NCBI RefSeq assembly: GCF_026914265.1
Contig: NC_069135.1
Coordinates: 8,015,001-8,079,000, forward strand
Length of the DNA stretch: 64,000 nt
Reading direction: 5' to 3'
Source: Mya arenaria
Taxonomy: Eukaryota > Mollusca > Bivalvia > Myida > Myidae
A program made the position numbers and the translations under genes. Of this stretch, positions 10,283 to 24,200 are shown one piece after another. Every line of letters starts with the position of its first letter. Position 1 is the first letter of the stretch. Under the pieces are notes generated by a model that saw only the letters and a program-made list of their open reading frames with translations, made no database searches and had not been told where the DNA came from.

Positions 10283-10585
10283 TATGCCATATTTGCCGAG
10301 AAAATACGAAACATTGTGGATAAAATCAACACGTTTATTTGCAAACTTTGCCTTCTAAGCCACAATTTGTTCAGTAACTGTTTTATCTTATAAAGTTATG
10401 ATACCAAACTAAAATGTCGAGAGAAAAATATGTTTTTCGCCACATACTGGACGTATACCTATTTCAAAACTTCAAGAAAAAAATCCACTAACTAGGCCAA
10501 AGTTGGTACTGAAACCGCCATTTTGTTTGCCATAAAACATTTCTCACTTTATGTTTGCATGAAATGAAATTACGTCCTCCCCCTT
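10283..10585. repeat. third partial copy of the arm's inner segment
   Basis: This is a direct copy of about 8917-9245 (and so an inverted copy of about 6710-7038). It starts at the shared GATATGCCATATTTGCCGAG string and runs to the CCTCCCCCTTGTTT block. It is visibly more diverged than the two long arms, with a deletion in the start-codon segment, suggesting an older duplication step. Confidence 0.75.
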
Positions 10586-11744
10586 GTTTATATAATTGTG
10601 AAACAGTATATTTGTTTTGTGGTTGGTGCTCCCCTCGCTGCATCTTAACAGCACAGCATCTCCTTTTACTTGAAAGTGCGGAAATTTATAAAAAAAAATG
10701 CTTGGAAATCACGCACATAGCTACACGTATTTATGTTAAATTAATACTCGACATTATCAAAATTATTGTTCAATAAACCTTTTATTTTCATTTTGGAATA
10801 AAATAACGTTGCATTTTTGTCATACAGTATAACCATTTGTTTAAAAAATATGTAGGTGTTCACGATAAGTAGAAAGTTCTGTTAAATTGTATGTGTACTG
10901 ACTCTGAGGTTAATTGACACTTTGTCTATGTTTCCAAACCTATGAAAATCACAAATTAAAGATACATAGAATAAATATATAACGTTGCAATAAACAGTTA
11001 CAGAACCTCGGTAACTTTTACCAGGGTTACATTTTGCATAATTTTTCACTTTTCTCCACAATCTAACAAGATGTATATTCTCACTGGGATTGGCGCCCAA
11101 GTGATGTCGTAATATAAACGCATAATAGTATGGTCTTCGCTTTCAAAGTAAACTGGTTACAGTAGCCCGGAAGTCCTGACATCTGCATCATATTTGTCAT
11201 AAGCAAGCGAGAACTCTCAGCCATTTTTTATCTAAAAATACCTCTATTACCAGCCCGATTCAAAAAATCCGATTACGTATTACATTCGGTAATATACTGC
11301 TTATTAAAGTAATTTAAAAGAGTGAACTTCAGCATTGATCACATAATGTCCAGATAAATGGCTGCTTGGCATAGCAAATGAGCATGGCGAAATTGATACG
11401 AACAAAGTAGTAACCAATTCTAGTTACGGGTTTATGTTTAATTTTTTTGCTACTGAGCTTGTTTCTGTAGTTTTTCGCATAAATATTAATATTATCATTT
11501 ATGTTTTTCTCCATCATTGCAAAATAACACATTTAAACGTATTGTCAGGTGCATGAAATATGTTTTCAAACGGTAGTATATATGTTTGTGCTAACAGACC
11601 AATGAGTCATTAATCATTATTACTGACGCATCATTAAATTTCTGAATGACATACATTGGGGCTATTTCAACGTAAACATTTCCTTTTTACTTTTGATGGG
11701 TAGTTATTATTTAGTTGTAAAAGCTTCCAAATGTCACCGGCCCC
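10586..11744. other. intergenic, nothing recognised
   Basis: AT-rich DNA without a supported gene. A minus-strand copy of the dispersed GAACAAGCTCAGTAG block lies at about 11413-11480. Confidence 0.5.
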
Positions 11745-12123
11745 TTAAAGTGACACTCTTATTCAAAATCAATACATACACATGTATAACAAACATAAAT
11801 ATTGAGTGATAAACCTTAGACTTATTACTAAATCACGCACTTATTAATTACTAATAACAAGATAGTAACCGTGTATTTTATAGCAGAAAGCGCAAAAATA
11901 TTAAATGATTGGTGAATGCTAAAAGATTTATTGCGATCTACTATCATCTCATAAGGTAGAAATACCATGTTTTTTGCACATTTCTTTCAAATTAAACTCA
12001 AATTAAACTCGATATCCTTTATAAGAACCATTGTTTATGACGTTTTTTTCATCCTCTTTGATATATTTAAACAACTGTATTAATTGTGGTAAATCTTGTT
12101 TGGTAGTAAGAGTGCATCTTTAA
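11745..12123. mobile_element. TTAA-flanked MITE, 379 bp
   Basis: The left end TTAAAGTGACACTCTTA and right end TAAGAGTGCATCTTTAA form imperfect inverted repeats of about 17 bases, both starting in TTAA. The interior is AT-rich and non-coding. The layout (TTAA plus short inverted repeats, no gene) fits a non-autonomous piggyBac-like or similar MITE; the family name is inference. It lies about 370 bases upstream of the probable leader exon of the first GST gene. Confidence 0.65.
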
Positions 12124-12481
12124 AAATATATTTTTATAAATACCTTCCTAACGAACCACTGGCGTTTACTGAACAATCGCTATATTTTTACTGAACGATT
12201 CCATCTTTGTTTGGTCTAAATTGTGCAGAACAGCATTTGAATGCGTTCATGTGGCGCTTTGTGCAGGATTACGCATTGCCTGTGAAACAAGAGTTATGGC
12301 CTTGGACCCTGTAAACATATCCTGAACAATATCATGAATATGTGACTCAAACTGACTACTTATTTCAAAGTCTGGCTCGAAAACTGGACATATTTAATTA
12401 CTAATAATTGATTTCTGTATAACTGCAAGTTCTGACGCTCGAAAATGATATTTTATTTGACACTTATCTTTCATTTTTCAT

Positions 12482-12606
12482 TGGATGCATAGGGATGCCG
12501 TTTGACCTCGAAAAGCCCGGTCTAGTATTGGTGACAATATTTGGAACATATCATCTCAGTGTATCGGTTTATGCCTGTGGAAGTCAGTTTATCTCGCGCA
12601 TTCTAG
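12482..12606 (+). other. probable 5' untranslated exon of GST gene 1
   Basis: A donor site CTAG|GTGAGT ends this segment at 12606, and an acceptor (TATATCCAG) at 12821 precedes the short leader in front of the GST start codon at 12843. A related segment (TTTGACCTC, then ATATTTGGAACAT) survives at about 17070-17125 in front of the decayed GST copy, which supports it as a real, duplicated leader exon. The true 5' end cannot be set; the start given is approximate. An open frame across it is probably incidental. Confidence 0.45.
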
Positions 12607-12782
12607 GTGAGTTATGTATCACTGTTTGTTTTTGCAATTGTTCAATGTATTTCTTCTATGAAGAGTATTCTGTAACAAATTCAGTTTTTTATGACGGATC
12701 TAAGTAACTGAATACTAGTATATTATCTTTCGTTTCTGTTCGTTTACGTTATATGTATATTCGTAATCGTTCCTATAAATGA

Positions 12783-14952
<2,170 letters not shown>

Positions 14953-15111
14953 CAAATCTCTTCAAAACGTGATAGACAACTGAAAAACTGTTATGTTTTT
15001 GTAACTCGCACTTTGCATGCTAAATTAATATTGAACTTGATCAATTAAATTTATCGTAGGATATACAGCGTTTACAATCAGTAGTCTAAACATGAGGTGT
15101 ATTATTGTGGA

Positions 15112-15117
15112 AATAAA
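15112..15117 (+). terminator. polyadenylation signal of GST gene 1
   Basis: AATAAA located 160 bases after the stop codon, in AT-rich 3' flank; the only good match close to the gene. Confidence 0.55.
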
Positions 15118-15388
15118 GACTCAAAGTCGGTTCACTAATTCATACTAATGAGGCATATTGACCATTCATTAACGTAGGCGAAGTAACATATGTTGTGTAG
15201 ATTTTGAGCAATTCTCCAATAAGCATGTAATGACCGTATACTTGGATCTTCCGTGTGTGTTGAACCATCGTCTATAAATAGAACAAAATTAAATTATGAA
15301 AAAGTGTTTTCATCCTTTGTAGTTTAACCCGTTTAAGGAATACGAGCTCAATAAACCATAATGTTAAATGATGATGCCATGTGACTCA

Positions 15389-16071
15389 ATAAAATGGTGA
15401 CATAGCAGAAGGCTCAGTCATAAAATGGTGACATGGCAGAAGGCTCAGTCATAAAATGGTGACATAGTAGAAGGCTCAGTCATAAAATGGTGACATAGCA
15501 GAAGGCTCAGTCATAAAATGGTGACATAGCAGAAGGCTCAGTCATATAATGGTGACATAGCAGAAGGCTCAGTCATAAAATGGTGACATAGCAGAAGGCT
15601 CAGTCATAAAATGGTGACATAGCAGAAGGCTCAGTCATAAAATGGTGACATAGCAGAAGGCTCAGTCATATAGTGGTGACATAGCAGAAGGCTCAGTCAT
15701 ATAGTGGTGACATAGCAGAAGTCTCAGTCATATAGTGGTGACATAGCAGAAGTCTCAGTCATATAGTGGTGACATAGCAGAAGTCTCAGTCATATAGTGG
15801 TGACATAGCAGAAGTCTCAGTCATATAATGGTGACATAGCAGAAGTCTCAGTCATATAATGGTGACATAGCAGAAGGCTCAGTCATATAATGGTGACATA
15901 GCAGAAGGCTCAGTCATATAATGGTGACATAGCAGAAGGCTCAGTCATAAAATGGTGACATAGCAGAAGTCTCAGTCATAAAATGGTGACATAGCAGAAG
16001 TCTCAGTCATAAAATGGTGACATAGCAGAAGGCTCAGTCATATAATGGTGACATAGCAGAAGGCTAAGTCA
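15389..16071. repeat. 31-bp minisatellite, about 22 copies
   Basis: Head-to-tail units of ATGGTGACATAGCAGAAGGC type with a strict 31-base period. Variants come in blocks: CATAAAATGG units at both ends and CATATAGTGG / AAGTCTCAGT units in the middle, which points to local expansion of sub-blocks. It sits directly downstream of GST gene 1 and is non-coding. Confidence 0.95.
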
Positions 16072-17049
16072 GAACACATATTAGGAGTAAACGTTAAATG
16101 CTTAATGCTTGTTCTCATCAGTGTATTTCCCTTCAAATAAGCTTGTACTCGCCATAGTGCTTTGATTCGTATTTAAGCATCTGTTTGCCCTGTGACAGTG
16201 ACTAGGTCGAATTCGTTCATAATATACAGTTCAACAACCTTCAGACAACCCGAGTTCACTATAAAAAAAGTTCAGAGGGTTACTAAAATATTTGACCTAT
16301 GTTAACGATTATGTTATGAAGAGTTAATGATTACATTATGATGTGTAAGTGATTCGGTAGAACGAGTAGAACGCTAAAATAGTGTACTCATTTTCGGACT
16401 TTCTTGCTTTAGGTTAATACGGCCCTCTTTTGTTTTCCTTCCTTGCGTAGAGACATACTTAACAACATTTTCGGTCGTGCTAAAGTGCTGCCGAATTGTT
16501 GACCATATTCATAAAGAAGGAAATTCTTACAAGTAAAATAAAGTAGTATGAAGAGAAATTTATGTCTCATAATGTATTATTTCTTTGTTCAAATGTAATT
16601 TTAGAATATTTTATTGAAGTTGATAATTTTATATATTAAAACTGCGTTCAGTTGCATGGCTTACTACCTTCGACTTTGATCATTATAGTCTAAACGAATG
16701 TTCACAAGAACTCAGCTCATATAGGTCATATATATATATATATATATTGACGCCCAACAATAAGTCTAATAATACAGCTCATGGCGTTTCCTTTTAGAGT
16801 TTCAAACATATCTGTTTTTAAAAATAACGCGTGTTTAGTCCAACATTGCAATATTGGGTAATACTGTGCATGGTTATGCTATTCCGTTCAAAAAGCTTCA
16901 CTGACTCAGGAATTACCCAATAACAATTAAACCAAAAAACAATCTCTATAATATGTCAAACATTCAAACAGTTCGGAAACTAGTCATCCCGCTGGTTAAC
17001 CACGGATAAGCATATATTTCTTGTTTATATTTGCTTGTAAATTCCATAT
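16072..17049. other. intergenic, TA microsatellite
   Basis: AT-rich, with a (TA)n run at about 16728-16747. No gene is seen. The last part leads into the decayed GST copy. Confidence 0.5.
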
Positions 17050-19320
17050 TCAGTGGATGCAGTGGAATGCACTTTGACCTCAAGAGACTGGGTGAATATT
17101 TGGGACAGTATTTGGAACATGTATTTTCTATCTTAGATCTCCAGCGTTGATACATTCCTCTCACGGATGACATTTTATCCTGATGCACTTTTGATAGGAA
17201 GAGTTATTTTAACAATGTAGGTGATTTTAGGGCTAGATTCACATATTGAATATGCACACACTCCTTTTAACTAGGACAAAGCGATGAGCGTTTATTCAAT
17301 ACCACGAAGATCCGATGATACAAAATGACCTTCTTTAATGCGAGGGCTTAGGCGGAGTTGGCCCGCCACATTTTCGCGTCGGTTGGACAGGACTATGACA
17401 AAAACGGGAAAAAAATGAAACACTTGGGCCGCGCTAAAACCTATTGAGAAAATTGATATTGTGCTGACATTTGACTTTAATAAAAGAATGCTTGTTGTAG
17501 TACAGTTTCCATACACAGACGATTCTAAAATATTCAATGAGTATATATATATATATACATTATTTGTAATGTTTTTCCTGATATAATTCGATACAATGCG
17601 GATAAATAGCTCTTCTAAGAAAATGGAACATACTTTGCATTCGGCTGTTTAAAAAGCGATAGCGTCAATGGCGTCACTTGTTACATTGACCGAATATAAT
17701 TGCACCGAATAAATTTTCATTTCACTAACCACGTTCTACTAAGATGAAAAGTATTCCGAAGATTCTGCATTCATCGGAATATGAATGCACTCGGAAGAGA
17801 CATACGCAGTTGGAGTGTTAATACAGTGGTTTGAGAAGTTCCCTTATTAAATGATAAAGTAGGCCGTACCATAAGGGACGTTTACTTTTGCCGATCATGC
17901 TTTTCCCATAATTCAAAAAGGCGCCTTGGAATATGATACCCATGTTAACGTACGCTTTATGCTTGCACATCAAAGCAAAATAGACAATTGCCTAATAATT
18001 TTGTTTCATTAATTTCATACTAATGTACATGAATGGCACTTAAGATAACAAAAAAGAACGGAAGTTTCACCTACCAGAAGTTATCGTTTAGTAGCACACA
18101 AGAGTGCTATTGATCAATCAAATCAGCATGCTTGTTATGCAGGGTCAATATGTCACACTTTGTGCGACAAAAAAATGTCATTTTATCTTCATCAAGACAG
18201 CTGTATGCATATAAACGTCTCACATGAAGTTTATCAACACTAAATATTGAAGCGTTAACATTTTTCAAAATAAATCAGAATGGTTCATCTGAATTGAAAA
18301 GCAAAATTATATATGGTTGTATGAATACAAATAATTGAAACGTTAAGTCGCTACATATTAATTTCAGACATCGCAAGGTTTCTGGTTATATAACTTGATA
18401 TGCCATGTTATCGTTAAAGTGACCCGCAAAACAAATTTGAAAAAATAAAGTCGTTATAGGATTGGAAACCTATGAATTGAATCGGCAATACATTACATAT
18501 AATATGGCTAATAGCAATGTGTATAGATAACCGCCAAAAAACTCCACAAACAAGACACTTCATATATAATATAATTATATAAAAACTAGGGGTGTTTATC
18601 AAGGATTGTTAGGTATCATATCCTGGCTACAAAACGACATTGTTTGATTGGATGGTGTCCAGCATGTCGACACCTACCTTGTTGATGCATCTGTGGGCCT
18701 GTTGTTGTTTATTACTCAAATTGCATTCTTCAAAAAAAAGTGAGCGTATAAAAATTTGATGTAAATTAATTGATGCTTAGAATAGAATGCTAAATAAGAA
18801 CAATATTTAATTGTGTTATGGGTCATCAAACCAACTTTTGCGTTGTAGTGATTTCTTAAAGTGTATATCTTTATGTGGTCATTTGATATCGAGCCTTACG
18901 GAAACTCGTTTAGAATTCGGAGTATCCAATAATCGTATTCCTCACATAGCAGTATTCACCTCATTTGATATGTTTTAGACACCCATTACCTTGCTAATGT
19001 TCGTCAAATTCGCTGATAGTTTGGTTGCACGAAGACCTTATGATGAAGCGTTAATGGGTTTACCAACCTTAGGACTTTCTGCTGGAAGGCATCTCTATTC
19101 AGAGCAGAAGAGGCGTGATATAATGTATAATAAATTGCTAAAACAGAACTAATAACGCACGCCATGTAGGTTTCAAGTAGTACAAGAGCGCCAGCGTATA
19201 GATATGTTCCCAGGTTCCCAGGTTTGGTGTGAAGGGCAGCTGGGGGGCGGCCCTTTATAACGAGATGGTGGAGAACACGGGGCAGAAACTTCCTGCGGAT
19301 TTTAGAATCAGCTGAACGTA
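17050..19320 (+). pseudogene. decayed sigma-class GST copy between the two intact genes
   Basis: Relics occur in the right order and spacing: leader-exon sequence near 17070-17160; exon 1 at about 17323-17447 (AELARHIFASVGQDYD recognisable, with stops and a lost start context); the end of exon 2 at about 18361-18395 (IARFL followed by a stop); and exon 3 at about 19221-19320 (GVKGSWGAALYNEMVE). Exons 4 and 5 were not found before gene 2. The exon 1 relic shares GQDYD with gene 1 rather than gene 2, and the leader matches gene 1, so it probably derives from a gene-1-like copy. A (TA)n run lies at about 17542-17560. This is a host pseudogene, clearly non-functional. Confidence 0.85.
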
Positions 19321-20499
19321 TCCAACGGTTCGACAACTATTTAAATTACAATTTGTTTATGTACACGGATAAACATTTGAACGTCATTTGAATAATGTGC
19401 TTTCGTAACGACGTCATGTGAATGACGTCAAATTTAGTATTCAACATCCGCAATACATGGTCTCACTTGTGAACATGTATCTTACGAAATTTAGGTAATA
19501 TCATAATGAAAATTTCAGAATTACTTCCTGAAATGTCATTTAATTCAAATACCTTAAAACATTATAATAGTAAATATAGGTCCGAAGGATCAAAATCGCG
19601 TGATGCGGCTCATATATCGGTATATTTAAAATTCGTTTTGGAGTTATTGATGCCCGTTACAAAGCTATTAGACCACGTTATGGAACAATAAAATCTACGT
19701 AAGCTCCAATTCTAAGTGTGAATCGCAATATTCAAAAAGTTATACAACTCCTTAAAAAGTTCAAGCTCTTTAGATGGATAAGAAGAAAATTAATATTATC
19801 GCAGACTTTTAAAAAATAACTAAATTATTAGTTTAGATGTTTCTGAACATCAGAACAGAACAGATAAGAACATAACAGAACAGAGCAGAAGTTTATTCAG
19901 ACTAATGAAATGAAGCATCTCGTCAAACAAAAGTATTCAAAACACCAAAAAATTGATATCATTTCATACAAGTGGACATCGTTGAAATAAACTTGGTACA
20001 TTATAATTTCTCTCTGAACCTAAACAAGATGACAGTTATTGATACTGAAAAACAACAATCATTTTTTTTTAAAAGAAAGAATATATATACTATTCACAAT
20101 TTAAGAAATGCGTAGTCACCGTCTGCCAATCAGAAGTGATATACATGTACTTCTCCGCTATCTTATTATTGTTGAAATGTTTACTCAAAGCGTTTATTAC
20201 ACTGCTCATATTCATGCCAGCTATGGTATTTGCTCATTTTTATCATCTTCATGTTGCACCTGAAAAATGTTTATTCTGAAACACGTTGTATTACACGGTT
20301 TACGGTCGTCAATTATTACCTATTTAGAAATGACGTATAAACTAGCAAATATTTATATAAGTTAAAAGTCAATGTTATTAAGATGTGACCACTATTGACC
20401 TACTGGACTGATATGTGTGGGTTTTGATATGCGGGTACACGGTCACTATCTGTCGAGTCATGATCTAGAACATGAGTCCACAGAGGGGCAGCCTTTAAT
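19321..20499. other. intergenic with a LINE-like tail
   Basis: At 19851-19892 the plus strand carries AGAACAGAACAG-type repeats followed by a TTTATTCAG segment; reversed, this resembles the 3' tail (ATAAATTCTGTTCTG) of the LINE at 63180. It may be a short minus-strand LINE remnant. The remainder shows nothing recognisable. Confidence 0.4.
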
Positions 20500-20575
20500 A
20501 AGTGGACAATTTATCACTTTGGTATCAGTATAGCAGTAGCGCAGCGTCTCTTTAAATTACAGGACTAGTTTTGAG
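20500..20575 (+). other. possible 5' untranslated exon of GST gene 2
   Basis: A donor GAG|GTAAG at 20576 and an acceptor CCTAACAG ending at 21232, just before the ATG at 21245, allow a non-coding leader exon here, the same arrangement as for gene 1. The 5' end is not determined. No clear similarity to the gene 1 leader was seen. Confidence 0.35.
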
Positions 20576-21244
20576 GTAAGAACATTGTATTCCTTTACTT
20601 ATGATAAGTTTATTTACATCACGTCAAAACTATTATATTAATTAATCAATCATATATAATTGGATAAGAGGCCAAATTCAACCAATTCCTTAACTGTTTT
20701 AATTCATTGATAAAATGTTTATGGTTTTGTATATGCTATTCTTAAAAATGAAAACACCAATTTAAAGCTTTAGCCTTTTCAAGAATATAAAACTTTTATG
20801 CTTCAGTTAAAATACTTTTAATTATCTTAAAATGCTTCTGTAATAAAAAGCCTGCAGTTTTGTTCATATCTTATCATACAGTTAAATAAGTGCTTAAAAG
20901 AGTGTAATGCAGATACCGATATGTTATGGGTGGTATTCAACTTTCAACTTAAGTTAATCTTATGGTCAAACATCACTGACCTCCTTCAGTATATCGGTCA
21001 GTTATTTATAACAGATAATCCGATTAGCTACACCGTTCTTAGATCCAATAAAGGCCAATATCGAATACCAGCCATGATATTTCTTTAGCTAAGTGATGTA
21101 CAATATTATTCAAACAAACTTGCGTCATAATAGTTACAGCGCGTTCTAACGGCCGTTAACGGTAGCCTAAAGAAATATGTCAATGACGGAAAAAGTCTTT
21201 CTTTTATTTTAATAATAACGTATGCCTAACAGATCAGCACCACA

Positions 21245-24200
21245 ATGCCAAGCTACAAGTTGACCTACTTTAACGTACGGGGTCGAGCGGAGCTGGCGCG
21301 GTATCTGTTCCTCGCCGCAGGACGGGATTTTGAAGACTACCGGATACAGAGGGAGGATTGGCCAGAACTTAAACCTAGTACGTTCATACAGTATCAATAA
21401 AGATGTATTACAGGGGCACAATATGGTTGTACACTTGGTAGATGCACAAAGGAAACGTATTAATTTCAATTATAATTATGTTGAACTTATTTGCTTACAT
21501 GATAAGAAAGCATTTGATTTGTGTACAGATTAACGTGGCCGCTATAATTCGGGATTTCAATTAATATTTGCGTTGCCAGAAAATCCCCAGTTAAAAAAGC
21601 GCCAAAACATTGCTCTCTTTTAATAAATCATATTCTTTTTGTTTTGATCATTTGAGTCAAACAAATTAAACATATTATTATATTAAAACTGCGTATTTTA
21701 AAAGAGTACGTAAGTTTAATTTAAGTCCAATGTTTGGTGGTAAACGGTTATACAATAAAACTCAAGCCCAGTAGTCAAAAAAAAAAATCTCTTTAAAGGT
21801 ACATATACGTGTCTGTTCCACCGAAGTAGCTAATTAGTATGTAAATTGTGGATGAATTTTAACGAAAACAAATGCAATTTCCAACCCGGATTTCCTAAAA
21901 CATGTTACTCGACGAACCAACTACCCGCTAATTTCACCGAAATTTTCCATACTAAAATGCATTATCCCGCTATTGCATTATCAATTCAACACGTGTGCCC
22001 AAGAGAAATAATATATTTATCACGATATAGGTGAAATGGAAGTCAAATGTCGTCCAACAGAGCCGTGCACACGATTTACAATCTTTGTTTATTTCTTTAC
22101 GCATATGCCGACATGGACATTGCGCAACCGGAAATTATTCACGGCGCATGTGTTGGTGCATCTACGATATAGTTGCGTTGCGTGGGTAAATTTGTTCGTG
22201 TATACACATACTAGCTGGCATGTATATTTATTGTAAACAAAGTCTGAAAATTGTTATTTGCGTGTACGGCTCTATGCCAATTAGCTAAGTTGCAGTTACC
22301 ACATCATATTCTTACTAAACATTAATAAAATAAAAAAAAAATGATAAAAAAAACAAAAACAAAAAACGGACAGGGGCATGGTGTGTCAAAACAACGCAAC
22401 CTGCCCCTGTGGCCTTAACCAAATCTCCTGGAAGCAGACTCCTGATAAGATATTTGTCATTGTGATTTGATTATTTCTTAGTTGTTATATCGCTATGGGT
22501 ATTATGTATTGCGTCATTTACAATGACATTGCCGCCATCCTAGCTTTATCCGGATTCTTATGTCTCCATGTGTATTATTTCTTGTGTAACTGAAATGGCA
22601 TTAACACCATCCTAGCTTTATCCGGATTCTTATGTCGCCAGATGTATAATTTCTTGTGGAAAGTAAATAACTTAGCCGCCACCTTAGCTATACCCTGGTT
22701 CTCATATCGCCATAGCTCCATGGTAGAAGTAGGGTTGATTTCCGGACCAAAGCAGTACATTATTGTGTTGTGAATAGTTGATGTTGTTTAGTGTTATTTC
22801 ATATTTGCTGTGGTTGTTCAAAGTTAGATATTCTGTCATTAAACAATGTGATAGGCTTAATAACTAATTAACCTGACCCTGTAGTTTCTAGTATATGGAT
22901 TATTTCGTACGGCTTTTAATTTAGATAGCAATTAAGGAATTGTATACAGAAAGCGATCACAGAATAGTTCTGTAGCATATACAGGTTAATTGCAGTCCGC
23001 TTTGATGACGTAATGACATTAGTATCGTAGTTGACAAAATCCCATCAACTTCATGAAGAGTAAGGTTTGTGCTTAACTGATAACTTGTCGACTCATGACC
23101 AAACATGTCTATCGTTCGTGATAACGCATCTTCACACTAGTGCACATTTTGAACGACATAGTAAGACGTAGTGAGTTGAAGCTTTGGTAATGGTATCTCA
23201 TTGACTATCCCAGTGCAGTTACCCTCACATATCAAACCATAAATCCATTGCACACGATTGACTGACATTGCTCTATATCTTGTCTTCATATTGGAGTTAT
23301 CGTTGTCAATTAATGATAGACTAAGTGTAAGAGTTGGTCGCTCGCACACTGGTTTAACCGCCTTTGAAATAAGTTTCCTGACATTCCCAACTCTAATACA
23401 GATGTGATGTTTTAATATGTTATAAACTGTGAACTTTTTAGTACATAAAATAAATCTGAAGCATTTATGTTAAGTTAATATGTATTGGAAGCATTTAAGA
23501 TTTGATATACTTTTATATATGAATATATAAACCAGATTATTATTTGGTGCATCGTAAAAGTAGTTTTTTACATGACCATTTAGAATATTTACGTCATGTT
23601 TTATCCTATTGTTTAAATATGTGTAGTTTAATTTCATGTAAGTAAGTTATTCATTGAAATTAATTGTTCCAACATGTATAAGTATACGAAAGTCAAATGA
23701 TATTGTTGTCGCCCACTGCACAGTATAGTTGTAATGTTGATATATTTATTATCAACATAAAACAAAAACTGTAAAGTTAAAGTGTTATAAAATGCTCTGT
23801 TCTTTTCTGTGAAATTTTGGTTTTGTGTAGCTATTGATCTTTAAGAAATTAAACAAGATTACATTAATGTGTTTGCCTGCATGGCATCTCCATGTTGTTT
23901 CCATTCTCATATTAATCGCCTTTTATAACTAAAAGTTTACAAATCAATTTAACAACTTGAATATATTCAGCGAACATCATTGAACTAACAGTTGTACCGA
24001 CATTTATCAGTACGCTCGAGCTAAGCATTAACGTTTAGTCAATGTTCTATCAAAGGGGACGTAGATGACCCACAAATATCTCTCAATATTTCTGCAGAAA
24101 CGACGTTCGGTCAGTTGCCCATTCTGGAGGTGGACGGGGAACAGCTAGCACAGAGCAACGCCATAGCACGCTACCTGGCCAGGGAGTTTGGTAGGTTGCT

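Noticed and set aside
12495-12707. 70-codon frame upstream of GST gene 1 as protein-coding
   Set aside because: It runs through a good splice donor into intron sequence; better explained as a non-coding leader exon.
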